36,176 nucleotides of DNA from a virus: the IMG/VR virus record IMGVR_UViG_3300003322_000433, positions 1-36,176 of that record; one strand, written 5' to 3'. A program made the position numbers and the translations under genes. Shown piece by piece: positions 1-6,522 of the stretch. Numbering within the stretch: position 1 is the stretch's first letter; each line of letters starts with the position of its first letter. The notes below the pieces were generated by a model. It worked only from the letters and a program-made list of their open reading frames with translations, made no database searches and was not told the origin of the DNA.

Positions 1-451
1 CGCCGGAGTAGCCGCTCGCCGTGGCGCTCTTGTTCGCACCATTCGCTACGACGGCCTTTCGATCTTCATCCGTCTGCGCGCCATTGGCAGGCGTGCAACG
101 ATCCATTGTGTATTGGATAGCGGCCTTGATGAGTCCAGGCAGTGAAATTTCCGCCTTCACGGTCAGGCGCGAACTGGCGATCTTGCTGTCTTCGTCGTGG
201 CGAGCCAGCGTGCCGGACTGCTCGACAATGGCGAACTTGGACGTGCCGGCGCGGTAGTAGCGCAGTACGTGCAGCGGATACCCGCAGGCGTGGAAGCCTG
301 AATTGCACGCCTTCACTTCGCCGTGATGTTCGTAGGTCTTGCCAATCTCGTATTGGAAATCGCGGCACTTCCAGTCAGGGCTAAAGCCCTTGTAGGACGT
401 GACCACTTCCTGCGCCGGCATGACCGGTTTCGCTTTCTTCTTGGTAGCCAT
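1..451 (-). CDS. DUF7666-type protein with GAATASG repeats, N-terminal part (runs off the window start)
   Basis: This is the first 150 codons of a leftward gene that continues at the other end of the window (36176 to 35935). It starts at the ATG at 451-449, with an AAGGA ribosome site just upstream. The protein opens with a Lys-rich stretch, then YKGFSPDWKCRDFQYEIGKT and a CNSGFHACGYPLHVLRYY segment. These are typical of the DUF7666 domain found in phage accessory proteins. The last residues before the edge (SATASGYSG) are the first unit of a repeat. Function is unknown; the repeat could form a beta-solenoid or act as a spacer. It lies in the leftward early operon just upstream of the ERF gene. 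I am confident it is a real gene but not of its function. Confidence 0.85.
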   Translation of the reverse strand, partial: MATKKKAKPVMPAQEVVTSYKGFSPDWKCRDFQYEIGKTYEHHGEVKACNSGFHACGYPLHVLRYYRAGTSKFAIVEQSGTLARHDEDSKIASSRLTVKAEISLPGLIKAAIQYTMDRCTPANGAQTDEDRKAVVANGANKSATASGYSG

Positions 452-531
452 TTCGATCCTTGGTCACGCGCTACGCGGCGCGTCGGGTTGTCTCTTGCCA
501 GCTACCGGCTGGCGCGGTGTTGGAATTCGGT

Positions 532-553
532 GAACCGTTGTTTGGGACGGTTC
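532..553. other. perfect 7-bp stem hairpin
   Basis: GAACCGT, an eight-base loop, then ACGGTTC, about 80 bases upstream of the DUF7666 gene start. There is no T-run on either side. It could lie in the leader of the DUF7666 transcript. Confidence 0.4.
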
Positions 554-698
554 CAGCCCTATCCGACATGTATCGGAGTCCGTCTTTGATCCAAGACCGG
601 TGACGCTTCAATTCAAGGGTTGGGCCGCTATCTCAAGCGGGTGCAGCTACTAGGCCGCATGCAGGCCGATCTAGTTACATGGCAGTCCCTCCCTGTCA

Positions 699-749
699 TC
701 ACCGCGCGTTAGGCGTCGCGGAGTCCGCCAGATCATCGTGCGTTAGGCG
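699..749. repeat. pair of 16-bp imperfect direct repeats
   Basis: Two copies of CA[CT]CG[CT]GCGTTAGGCG in the same orientation, spaced about 34 bases (three helical turns) apart. They are identical over the last ten bases. This could be a pair of protein binding sites; no partner is evident. Confidence 0.45.
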
Positions 750-768
750 CTACCGTGTCGCCGGTAGC
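749..768. other. perfect 7-bp stem hairpin
   Basis: GCTACCG, a six-base loop, then CGGTAGC. It lies immediately next to the second direct repeat of the gene-free segment. There is no adjacent T-run, so it is more likely an RNA structure or operator than a terminator. Confidence 0.4.
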
Positions 769-780
769 CACGCGGATCGC

Positions 781-858
781 TCACCTTGCACCCGGCCTGC
801 TTTCCAGACACGTACTACTGGATGCCCTCGTTATTGCCCGATCAAGCGTAGTTCTCAT
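781..858 (-). CDS. possible 25-residue coupled peptide
   Basis: A 25-codon reading frame starts at an ATG that overlaps the stop of the upstream gene (ATGA). It encodes a basic, Ser/Thr/Arg-rich peptide. ATGA coupling is the rule in this operon, which is the only argument for it; the peptide resembles no family I know. It could simply be a chance frame at the edge of the gene-free segment. Confidence 0.22.
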   Translation of the reverse strand: MRTTLDRAITRASSSTCLESRPGAR

Positions 859-1076
859 GCCCTCTGCCTCACATCAAACTGCTCAGTCCCCTGCGCCTCC
901 CAGCACTCGACCGCTTCCTGAAGCGTCGGAAGCTTCGCAGTCCTCAAACCGCACGGCGGGCATTCCAAGTGGTGCAAATCCTTGCCAAGCGTGACGTAGT
1001 GCTTCGGCTGCTTCCCGCAACGACACGCGGCCAGTGATCCGGTCATGCGTTCTTCGCGCTGCATTCCGCCAGTCAT
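855..1076 (-). CDS. Lar-like small zinc-ribbon protein
   Basis: This encodes 73 residues. The ATG overlaps the stop of the preceding 29-residue peptide gene (ATGA). The core has a CRC pair near residue 18 and an ECPPCG pair about 22 residues later, followed by an LQEAVECWEAQ helix. That pattern (two Cys pairs, then an [A/V]xxW helix) is typical of the Lar restriction-alleviation family of small phage zinc proteins. In that family Lar modulates type I restriction; here this is inference from pattern only. Its place in the immediate-early leftward operon fits an anti-host role. Confidence 0.6.
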   Translation of the reverse strand: MTGGMQREERMTGSLAACRCGKQPKHYVTLGKDLHHLECPPCGLRTAKLPTLQEAVECWEAQGTEQFDVRQRA

Positions 1077-1162
1077 AGCAACCCCTCAACTCTCAGGTAG
1101 ACGACAAGCCCGGCAGCGATCCAGCACAGCGCGAGGCAGGCGTTTTCGGCGCGGGCGCTCAT
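1073..1162 (-). CDS. 29-residue single-pass membrane peptide
   Basis: This short frame is coupled at both ends. Its ATG overlaps the upstream stop (ATGA) and its own TGA overlaps the next ATG. The peptide has one hydrophobic stretch (ACLALCWIAAGLVVYL) long enough to span the membrane. No family is recognised. The two ATGA junctions and the membrane segment make translation likely; function is unknown. Confidence 0.55.
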   Translation of the reverse strand: MSARAENACLALCWIAAGLVVYLRVEGLL

Positions 1163-1425
1163 GCGGCACCTGTGCAGCGGGCGAGGGCGGCGGCAAGCCT
1201 GCGATCAACAGAGACACCTTCCGCGACGATTGCGCCTGACGCATCCCAGCGGCGTTGAAAATCCTGCTGCGCCTTAACCGCCTCGATCAGCTCGGCCACG
1301 GCAGCGATACCCGCCTCCGCACGCTCGATTCGCGGACCGTTGCCAGTCACGCCAACGCTCGCCGCCTTCGCGATCCGCACAACGCCGCGCAGGTCCTCAA
1401 GCACATCCGCAGTCTTAGCGTTCAT
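1159..1425 (-). CDS. early leftward protein of unknown function (88 aa)
   Basis: The 88-residue, Ala-rich, helical protein starts at an ATG overlapping the stop of the gene before it. It has VLEDLRGVVRIAKAAS near the N-terminus and a central AELIEAVKAQQDFQRRWDAS stretch, suggesting an alpha-helical or coiled-coil fold. No catalytic motif or membrane segment is seen. It is the third gene downstream of the leftward promoter. Function unknown. Confidence 0.7.
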   Translation of the reverse strand: MNAKTADVLEDLRGVVRIAKAASVGVTGNGPRIERAEAGIAAVAELIEAVKAQQDFQRRWDASGAIVAEGVSVDRRLAAALARCTGAA

Positions 1426-1679
1426 CGTGTCAGCTCCAGTTTCGTCAGTTCATCCGCCCGCGTGTGCAGTTGGTTCATTACCGCGCGACGCAATTCACGG
1501 CCTGCCGCGCATTCATCCAACGACATGAGAAGGGAAATAAGCAGTTGCGCCTCCATGCCGTTTTCCGGGTCAGTCGCTTCGCACAGCGCCTCCCAAACGT
1601 GCATCGGGTCCTTGCTCATCCGCGCGAAGTTCGCATCGGCGCAGGCGCGCACGGTATCGGCCATGTCGGCGAGGGTCAC
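1422..1679 (-). CDS. early leftward protein of unknown function (85 aa)
   Basis: This 85-residue protein starts at GTG, whose bases overlap the TGA of the preceding gene (GTGA). The sequence is acidic and helical, with LLISLLMSLDECAAGRELRRA in the middle and no recognisable domain. It is the second gene of the leftward immediate-early operon. Function unknown. Confidence 0.7.
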   Translation of the reverse strand: MTLADMADTVRACADANFARMSKDPMHVWEALCEATDPENGMEAQLLISLLMSLDECAAGRELRRAVMNQLHTRADELTKLELTR

Positions 1680-1867
1680 GACTGACCCCCACAGCCAGGC
1701 AACTTGACCCGCCGACCCATCGCATTACCAAGGTGCACGTGATACGCCGCGATCCGCGCAGCGAACTCGCGGCGTGCCAGGTGGTTCCAACCAGCTTCCT
1801 TTTGTGTGCGCATCGCGGCGCATGCAGCTCGGCGGTAGAAGCGGAGGTCTTGTAGCGGGTCGGTCAT
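1676..1867 (-). CDS. first gene of the leftward operon, unknown function (63 aa)
   Basis: I chose the ATG at 1867-1865 because a GAGGGGAAG ribosome site sits just upstream and the leftward promoter lies 40 bases further back. A longer frame would start upstream of the predicted transcription start. The product is small and basic, with a central helix (REFAARIAAYHVHLG). No family is recognised. As the promoter-proximal gene it is probably made first after infection. Confidence 0.65.
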   Translation of the reverse strand: MTDPLQDLRFYRRAACAAMRTQKEAGWNHLARREFAARIAAYHVHLGNAMGRRVKLPGCGGQS

Positions 1868-1905
1868 TTTGCTTCCCCTCGGTGGCGTTCGTGGGCGATG
1901 GGGTG

Positions 1906-1934
1906 ACATTACGCCTTTGGTTTTTGCATGTCAA
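1906..1934 (-). promoter_or_regulatory. leftward sigma-70 promoter (PL-like)
   Basis: Reading the minus strand, TTGACA (1934-1929) is followed by exactly 17 bases and then TAATGT (1911-1906). The -35 is a perfect consensus and the -10 matches four of six. Transcription would start near 1899, about 30 bases before the first leftward ATG. This is the strongest promoter I see in the window and should drive the leftward early operon. Confidence 0.85.
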
Positions 1935-1958
1935 CACCCTTGCGTGAAGAATTTTGCA
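1922..1958. promoter_or_regulatory. candidate operator pair in the switch region
   Basis: TTTTGCA occurs at 1922-1928 and again at 1952-1958, in the same orientation and 30 bases apart. One copy lies in the leftward promoter spacer and the other in the rightward promoter spacer. A repressor binding both could control both promoters, as lambda Cro/CI do. This is inference from position only. Confidence 0.35.
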
Positions 1959-1968
1959 ATGCTACAGT
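1940..1968 (+). promoter_or_regulatory. rightward promoter for the Cro-like gene
   Basis: TTGCGT (1940-1945), 17 bases, then TACAGT (1963-1968), preceded by a TG one base upstream (extended -10). The -35 is weak, but the extended -10 compensates. Transcription would start near 1975, only about three bases before the Cro-like ATG. The mRNA would then be nearly leaderless, which agrees with the lack of any ribosome site there. Confidence 0.5.
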
Positions 1969-1977
1969 TCGCACGCC

Positions 1978-2181
1978 ATGAAAATAACCAAACGGCAGGC
2001 CAAGGCCAAACTTGGCATAGTTTCTGACGTGCGGCTCGCCGCATACCTGTCCAAGCGTGGGCACAAGATCACGCGCCAAGCGTTGCATTATTACGAGGAG
2101 GACGCCGTTCTATCGTCGTCGCTTCGTGCCTGGCTGCTTGAGAATGAGCCGGAGTTGTTTCCGGTTAGGCGGCGAGCATGA
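1978..2181 (+). CDS. Cro-like helix-turn-helix repressor
   Basis: This is a 67-residue basic protein whose size and layout fit the Cro/CI-like family. A helix-turn-helix covers roughly residues 12-35: KLGIVSDVRLAAYLSKRG, then ITRQALHYYEE as the recognition part. It is the first rightward gene, divergent from the leftward operon, as cro is in lambdoid phages. There is no Shine-Dalgarno sequence before the ATG, and the predicted transcript start is only a few bases upstream. No CI-type partner is found. It probably binds the 1900-1970 region and turns down early transcription. Confidence 0.7.
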   Translation: MKITKRQAKAKLGIVSDVRLAAYLSKRGHKITRQALHYYEEDAVLSSSLRAWLLENEPELFPVRRRA

Positions 2182-2441
2182 AAGCGCCAGACATCTTATC
2201 CAAAGCCGCGCAGCACATTGCGGATCGTGCGGCGCAGCGCGACAAGCCGGAAGGCGAGCGCAGCATGGACCGCGCCGTACATGCTTTCAACGCGATTACC
2301 GGCCACAAGCTGAGCGAGCGAGACGGCTGGCTATTCATGGTGCAACTGAAAGCGGCGCGCGCCACAGCCGGCGCACATAACCCTGACGATTACGAGGATG
2401 GGGCGGCCTATTTTGCGCTTGCTGGTGAGGCGGCAGAGTGA
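2178..2441 (+). CDS. DUF6378-like early phage protein
   Basis: The 87-residue protein starts at an ATG overlapping the end of the Cro-like gene by four bases. It carries the pattern RSMDRAVHAFNAITGHKLSE, then DGWLFMVQLKAARA, then a PDDYEDGAAYFALAGEAA tail. I recognise this from the DUF6378 family of phage proteins. The family has no established function that I know of. It is translationally coupled into the rightward early operon. Confidence 0.65.
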   Translation: MKAPDILSKAAQHIADRAAQRDKPEGERSMDRAVHAFNAITGHKLSERDGWLFMVQLKAARATAGAHNPDDYEDGAAYFALAGEAAE

Positions 2442-2740
2442 ACTACCGCAGCCGCCAGTTCTTAGACCTGTGTTACCAGTTCCCCTGCATGCTGCTCCTG
2501 CCGTGCTGCGAGGGTGGCGACGCGGGCGAGCCTTGCCATTCGAACCAGTCCATACACGGAAAAGGTGGCGCGCTCAAGGCGCACGATTGTTTCGTTGTGC
2601 CTGGCTGCCGATCCTGCCATCGCGAGCTAGACCAAGGCCGAACCATGACGCGCGAAGAAAAGGCTGCCGCTTGGAATCGAGCCTATTGGCAATTTCTTGC
2701 CGAGCTATTCCTGCTCGGCCATCTTGAGGTGAAGTCATGA
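2438..2740 (+). CDS. DUF1364/YbcO-like putative HNH-type nuclease
   Basis: This encodes 100 residues with a GTG start overlapping the preceding TGA (GTGA). It opens with MNYRSRQFLDLCYQFPCM and continues with CHSNQSIHGKGGALKAHDCF and CRSCHRELDQG. The His, Cys-pair and second His arrangement matches DUF1364, the family of E. coli YbcO, a small HNH-like protein. In lambdoid phages these lie in recombination regions and are thought to cut branched DNA. Here it sits in the early rightward operon upstream of the replication genes. Confidence 0.7.
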   Translation: MNYRSRQFLDLCYQFPCMLLLPCCEGGDAGEPCHSNQSIHGKGGALKAHDCFVVPGCRSCHRELDQGRTMTREEKAAAWNRAYWQFLAELFLLGHLEVKS

Positions 2741-3003
2741 CGAGAGACGAAGCAAAAAAGCTGCTGCCTATCATTCAGGCGTTTGCGGAGGGGGAGACTG
2801 TTCAGATTAGCGGCGTATCCACGCCCGAGTGGGCAGACGTTGCGAATCCTGAAGACGTTGCATTCGGAAGCAAAGCCAAATACCGCATCAAGCCAAAGCC
2901 GCGCGAGGTGTATCTGTCGCTGCGTGAAGATGGTTCAGTTGCCGCAGTCTTCTCATCGCCGCATTGCGCCGGCGCAATCAAATTCCGCGAAGTGATCGAA
3001 TGA
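2737..3003 (+). CDS. small early protein of unknown function (88 aa)
   Basis: An ATG overlapping the upstream stop starts this 88-residue protein; an AGGTGA ribosome site lies in the end of the gene before. Residues 8-35 (LLPIIQAFAEGETVQI, then TPEWADV) and the short YRIKPKPREVYL segment resemble a common small phage protein that pairs a helical N-terminus with an 'IKP' strand. I know no function for it. Confidence 0.65.
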   Translation: MTRDEAKKLLPIIQAFAEGETVQISGVSTPEWADVANPEDVAFGSKAKYRIKPKPREVYLSLREDGSVAAVFSSPHCAGAIKFREVIE

Positions 3004-3326
3004 AGATCGCTGCCGCCATACTTCTCCTTTCCGCCACTGCCGCCGAGTGCAAAGACTGGCTTCACGTTGTGATGGTTCAGCCGCACCCAAGGGCCGCGCA
3101 ATCGCTGGTCTACTCGGAATGCTCCGTGGACAGCTTCGGCAGCTACTACGTGCTGACCTGCGACGGCGTGGCGTCTGGCAGCGCTTTCACGTCCACAGTG
3201 GGCGACAGCCTGACTCTCGACATAGGGCCGGCTCCGGTGCGCCCTGAGACGCGCTACGTGGGCGAGTGCACGCGACAGGGTGACGATTTCGCGTGTGACG
3301 ACACGATATTTTCGGTGATTGATTAG
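3000..3326 (+). CDS. probable exported small protein (108 aa)
   Basis: The ATG overlaps the TGA of the preceding gene. The N-terminus (MKIAAAILLLSATAAEC) looks like a Sec signal peptide, with possible cleavage after Ala-Ala-Glu or near it. The rest is rich in beta-type residues and has five further Cys, compatible with a disulfide-bonded periplasmic domain. No family is recognised. An exported early phage protein could act in superinfection exclusion; that is speculation. Confidence 0.6.
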   Translation: MKIAAAILLLSATAAECKDWLHVVMVQPHPRAAQSLVYSECSVDSFGSYYVLTCDGVASGSAFTSTVGDSLTLDIGPAPVRPETRYVGECTRQGDDFACDDTIFSVID

Positions 3327-3478
3327 CGGCCTCTGCCGTAGTAGCGTAACAACGGGTTTCGTACCCGCTTCGCCGGCTAGCGGTGCACTGATCCTGCATC
3401 GCGAACAACTTCCCCCGAGGTCTGCCGGCGTGGTTTCCTTGCTTCGGGGCCAAAACTTGCAGCTCCGGGGGGAGCAAA
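3327..3478. other. short intergenic stretch with a small hairpin
   Basis: About 150 bases between the early genes and the next small gene. It contains CGGGT-TTCGT-ACCCG near 3353-3367. The T-arm resemblance prompted a search for a tRNA, but no cloverleaf could be built. No T-run follows, so it is not an intrinsic terminator. I see nothing else in it. Confidence 0.4.
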
Positions 3479-3646
3479 ATGCGATCGATACGCGAAGTCA
3501 TGGCAAAGATGCCGGAACTGCAACGGTTCCGAGCGTGGCTTGAATCCGATGCGCCAGCAACCGAGGAACAGCTAGCCGAGGCGCGTCGAATCCTGGCGCA
3601 GCCTGAGAGGCAGCGCGACCTTTTTACACCGCACCCATTGCAATAG
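3479..3646 (+). CDS. small helical protein of unknown function (55 aa)
   Basis: A strong GGGGGGAG ribosome site lies seven bases or so before this ATG, which argues for a real gene despite its size. The product is charged and helical: MRSIREVMAKMPELQRFRAW, then an acidic linker and a Leu/Arg-rich helix ending in FTPHPLQ. No family is known to me. It ends 12 bases before the palindromic operator-like site upstream of the replication genes. Confidence 0.55.
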   Translation: MRSIREVMAKMPELQRFRAWLESDAPATEEQLAEARRILAQPERQRDLFTPHPLQ

Positions 3647-3657
3647 CCGTAGAATCG

Positions 3658-3677
3658 TGTAGAAAATACATTCTACA
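3658..3677. promoter_or_regulatory. palindromic operator-like site upstream of the replication genes
   Basis: TGTAGAA, six bases, then TTCTACA: a perfect 7-bp inverted repeat. A third half-site, GTAGAA, lies just upstream at about 3649-3654. The site is 16 bases before the replication gene ATG and overlaps a possible promoter (TTGCAA at 3638, 16 bases, TAGAAA at 3660). This is the usual geometry for a repressor operator. The binding protein is unknown. Confidence 0.5.
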
Positions 3678-3693
3678 GTCGAATGGGGGCGAT

Positions 3694-4425
3694 ATGAGTG
3701 TAACTTTTACCAAGCTGTTCAGTTCCATCACTGAATCCACGGTGTGGGCAGAGCCCGACCATACCCGCATTGTCTGGATCGCCATGCTTGCAATGGCCGA
3801 TCACGCCGGCCGCGTCTGGGCCAGCATTCCAGGGCTGGCCAATCGCGCCAGGGTCTCAATAGACAAGTGCGAGGAAGCCCTGAACACCTTCCTGTCTCCC
3901 GACAAATACAGCCGCACAAAGGACTTTGATGGGGTGCGAATAGAGGCGATAGACGGGGGGTGGCGCCTTCTTAATCATGCGAAATACAAGGCGATTCGTG
4001 ATCACGAGTCGATCAAGGAATCGAAGCGCAAATCCATTGCCAAGAGGCGGGCAGAGGAAAAGGCGGCGAAAGAAATGTCTACAGTAGACCGTGGTAGACA
4101 CAATGCAGAGTCAGATACAGAGGCAGATAGAGAAAAGAAAGATCAAAAGAAAGAGCCTGGCGTTTCACGCCAGCAGGCAGGCACTCGACTAGCAGAAGAT
4201 TGGGTATTGCCGGAGGACTGGAAGGCTTGGGCAGCGGCAGAAAGACCAGACGTGGACATTGCCCAGCAGGCAGCCAGCTTTGCCGATTACTGGCACGGGG
4301 TTCCGGGGCAGAAGGGCCGCAAGGCCGATTGGCTCGGGACGTGGCGGAATTGGATTCGCCGAGCCAATGCGTCGCGTAAGCCGCAGCAGAACGGAGCCTA
4401 CCAGCCTATGCCGGGTGAGATATGA
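3694..4425 (+). CDS. replication initiator-like protein (DnaT/gpO-type)
   Basis: This 243-residue protein has the two-part layout of phage replication initiators. Residues about 5-100 form a winged-helix-like region (KLFSSITESTVWAEPDHTR, SIPGLANRARVSIDKCEEAL, WRLLNHAKY). A highly charged Lys/Glu/Arg linker follows (about 100-155). The C-terminal domain has LPEDWKAWAAAERPDV, FADYWHG and WLGTWRNWIRRA, like DnaT/gpO-type C-termini that bind the helicase or ssDNA. Its stop overlaps the start of the primase-helicase gene, as expected for partners. It probably recruits that enzyme to the origin. Confidence 0.7.
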   Translation: MSVTFTKLFSSITESTVWAEPDHTRIVWIAMLAMADHAGRVWASIPGLANRARVSIDKCEEALNTFLSPDKYSRTKDFDGVRIEAIDGGWRLLNHAKYKAIRDHESIKESKRKSIAKRRAEEKAAKEMSTVDRGRHNAESDTEADREKKDQKKEPGVSRQQAGTRLAEDWVLPEDWKAWAAAERPDVDIAQQAASFADYWHGVPGQKGRKADWLGTWRNWIRRANASRKPQQNGAYQPMPGEI

Positions 4426-6269
4426 GCCAAATCACTGCCCGCGAGATTTCCGCATTGCTGGCGCGCGACGCCGAGGCGGTTACGCGGCACCTGTTGGGAG
4501 ATGGGAAACGTGAGGGCGCGGAGCTGCGCTATGGCGATACGGCCGGCGGTTCCGGAAAATCCATGGGCGTGCACCTGACCGGGGATAAGGCCGGGGTGTG
4601 GTGCGATTTCGACACGGGCGAGTCTGGCGACCTGCTGACCTTGTGGGCAACGGCGCGCCGGGTTGACCTGGGAACTGCGATCCGTGAGGCAAAAGACTGG
4701 CTTGGGATCCGTGACGTCGCCTTGACCGGCAAGCGCAGCGAGGCGAAGCCCATCTCGCGACCGGATGGCATCAAGGCTATAGGTCCGGGCGAATTGTACT
4801 GGCTGAAAGAGCGCCGAAAACTTTCGGCCGAAGCGGTTGCCGCGTACAAGCTCGTTTCTCGCGGTGACGGCGTAATCGGGTTCCCGATGTTGCTGCCGAA
4901 CGGCGATTTAGTCGGGATGAAGTTCCGCAAGACTTCCGAGGATTCGTATTGGAGCGAGGCTGGTGGGTCCAAGGCCCTGTTCGGCTGGCAGGCGATTCCG
5001 CCAACGGCGCGCACGGTGGTCCTATGCGAAGGCGAGCTGAAAGCCCTGGCGTGGTGGGATTACGGATTTCCGGCGTTGTCGGTCCCATTCGGCGGTGGTG
5101 GTGGGGCCAAACAGGATTGGATTGAGGTCGAATACGACCGGCTTGCGCGTTTCGATGTGATCTATCTCGCGATGGATGCGGACGCTGCCGGAAAAGAGGC
5201 GAGCGAATCGATCGTGAAGCGGTTGGGGCCTGAGCGGTGTGCGATGGTGAATCTGCCACTGCCGCAAGAGCCAGGCTCAAAATGCATCAACTCCTGCGTG
5301 CGGCACGGGGTGAGTCGGGCGGCTATCGCTGACGCAATCAAGACGGCCAAGCCGCGCGACCCGGAGGAATTGAGGGGGGCAGGGGACTACGCCGAGGAAG
5401 TATCGGCCCTGTTTGAGCAGCGCGGTCCAGAGCCAGGAATCAGAACCCCATGGAAAAAGGTCGGTGACGATCTGATTTTCCGGGCTGGGGAATACACCGT
5501 AATCGCCGGCATAAACGGGCACGGTAAGTCGCAGTGCGTGGGGTTCATGGCCGCCGCCGCGATTGCGGACGATTGGCGGGTCTGCGTGGCGTCCCTGGAG
5601 TTCAGGGTCTCTGGGTGGCTGCAACGAATTGTGCGCCAGTTTGCGGGGCGCGGAGACGTGGCGTCCACCTACGCCGGCAAAATTGTTTCGTGGCTCGGAG
5701 AGGGCCGCCTGTGGGCATTTGACGCACAGGGGACAGCCGACTGGCGAAGGATGGTCGAAGTATTCCGCTATGCCCGCCGCCGGTATGGGGTGGAATTGTT
5801 CGTGGTGGATAACCTGACAGGGCTAGGGATTGGCGAGGAAGACTACGAGGGGCAAAAGGCGGTTGCCTTGGCATTGGCCAACTTCGCCCGCGATGAAGGG
5901 TGCCACATCTGGCTGGTGGCTCATGTCCGAAAGGGCAACACTGAGCACGAACAGCCCGACAAAATGAGCGTGAAGGGGTCAGGGTCTATTACTGACCTTG
6001 CCAGCACGGTCCTAACCGTTTGGCGCAACAAGGCGAAGGAAGCCAAGCGCAAGGAAGCGGACATGACCCGACAGCCCATGTCGCTGGAAGACGAATCAAA
6101 ACCTGACGTGCGCGTAACGTGCTCAAAGCAGCGCAACTACTCCGGCACGGGAAATGGCGAGCCAGCCATTGCCCTCTGGTGGGATGGCGGCAGTTACCAC
6201 TACCTTTCGAGAAAAGAGCACGTTCCGCGACCACTGTTACCGCGAGGCTGGGATGAACAGCAGAGATGA
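4422..6269 (+). CDS. TOPRIM primase/DnaB-like helicase
   Basis: This 615-residue protein combines a TOPRIM domain and a RecA-type helicase, as in T7 gp4. The TOPRIM glutamate lies in LCEGELKAL (E203), and the DxD is in LAMDADAAGKE (D252, D254). The helicase Walker A is GINGHGKS (363-370) and Walker B is LFVVDN (459-464). HIWLVAHVRKG is the next conserved strand. The N-terminal 80 residues contain only one Cys, so the zinc ribbon usual in such primases is missing or degenerate. It starts at an ATG overlapping the initiator stop and should unwind, and perhaps prime, the phage replication fork together with host enzymes. Confidence 0.88.
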   Translation: MSQITAREISALLARDAEAVTRHLLGDGKREGAELRYGDTAGGSGKSMGVHLTGDKAGVWCDFDTGESGDLLTLWATARRVDLGTAIREAKDWLGIRDVALTGKRSEAKPISRPDGIKAIGPGELYWLKERRKLSAEAVAAYKLVSRGDGVIGFPMLLPNGDLVGMKFRKTSEDSYWSEAGGSKALFGWQAIPPTARTVVLCEGELKALAWWDYGFPALSVPFGGGGGAKQDWIEVEYDRLARFDVIYLAMDADAAGKEASESIVKRLGPERCAMVNLPLPQEPGSKCINSCVRHGVSRAAIADAIKTAKPRDPEELRGAGDYAEEVSALFEQRGPEPGIRTPWKKVGDDLIFRAGEYTVIAGINGHGKSQCVGFMAAAAIADDWRVCVASLEFRVSGWLQRIVRQFAGRGDVASTYAGKIVSWLGEGRLWAFDAQGTADWRRMVEVFRYARRRYGVELFVVDNLTGLGIGEEDYEGQKAVALALANFARDEGCHIWLVAHVRKGNTEHEQPDKMSVKGSGSITDLASTVLTVWRNKAKEAKRKEADMTRQPMSLEDESKPDVRVTCSKQRNYSGTGNGEPAIALWWDGGSYHYLSRKEHVPRPLLPRGWDEQQR

Positions 6270-6522
6270 CAACCGCCGCCGCATGCCAGCCACTGCGGCA
6301 ATGATCGATGAATTCAAAGGAGTGTTCGGAAATGGCGTCAAACTCATTCGAGCCGCAGAAGACACCGCAACCGGCCGTGAATACGCCGGAAGCTGGGCCG
6401 AGGAAGAAAAAGCGAACCTCGACCTTCAACAGTGCCCCGCTTGGCCCGTCGCGCCGGTACGAATTACCGCATACGATGCTGCCCGGTTGGCAGTACAGGC
6501 TGCTAAGAGGGTAAGGCGATGA
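6253..6522 (+). CDS. small protein downstream of the primase-helicase (89 aa)
   Basis: I set the start at the ATG at 6253, overlapping the helicase gene by 17 bases; an internal ATG at 6283 is possible. The product has MIDEFKGVFGNGVKLIRAAE, a phrase I associate with small proteins next to phage replication genes, and a basic C-terminal helix. No function is established. It is coupled to the next gene by ATGA. Confidence 0.6.
   Translation: MNSRDDNRRRMPATAAMIDEFKGVFGNGVKLIRAAEDTATGREYAGSWAEEEKANLDLQQCPAWPVAPVRITAYDAARLAVQAAKRVRR

Larger units (their letters stand above)
452..854. other. structured gene-free segment
   Basis: About 400 bases without a convincing gene in an otherwise tightly packed genome. 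It contains perfect short inverted repeats: GCCAGC/GCTGGC at 497-513, GAACCGT/ACGGTTC at 532-553 and GCTACCG/CGGTAGC at 749-768. It also has two near-identical 16-base direct repeats (CA[CT]CG[CT]GCGTTAGGCG) about 34 bases apart, near 699-715 and 733-749. None is followed by a T-run on either strand, so they are not simple terminators. An untranslated leader, a small RNA, a replication origin or a packaging site are all possible. Confidence 0.5.

Noticed and set aside
450-554. 32-residue peptide frame (MSDRAGTVPNN...) on the minus strand
   Set aside because: No ribosome site, no coupling and low-complexity sequence; more likely part of the structured gene-free segment.
1720-1745. Second parS-like site around GTGCACGTGATAC
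   Set aside because: Only the CACGTG centre matches; the flanks do not fit parS.
3340-3400. Possible tRNA (T-arm-like CGGGT-TTCGT-ACCCG)
   Set aside because: No acceptor stem, D-arm or anticodon arm could be built around it.
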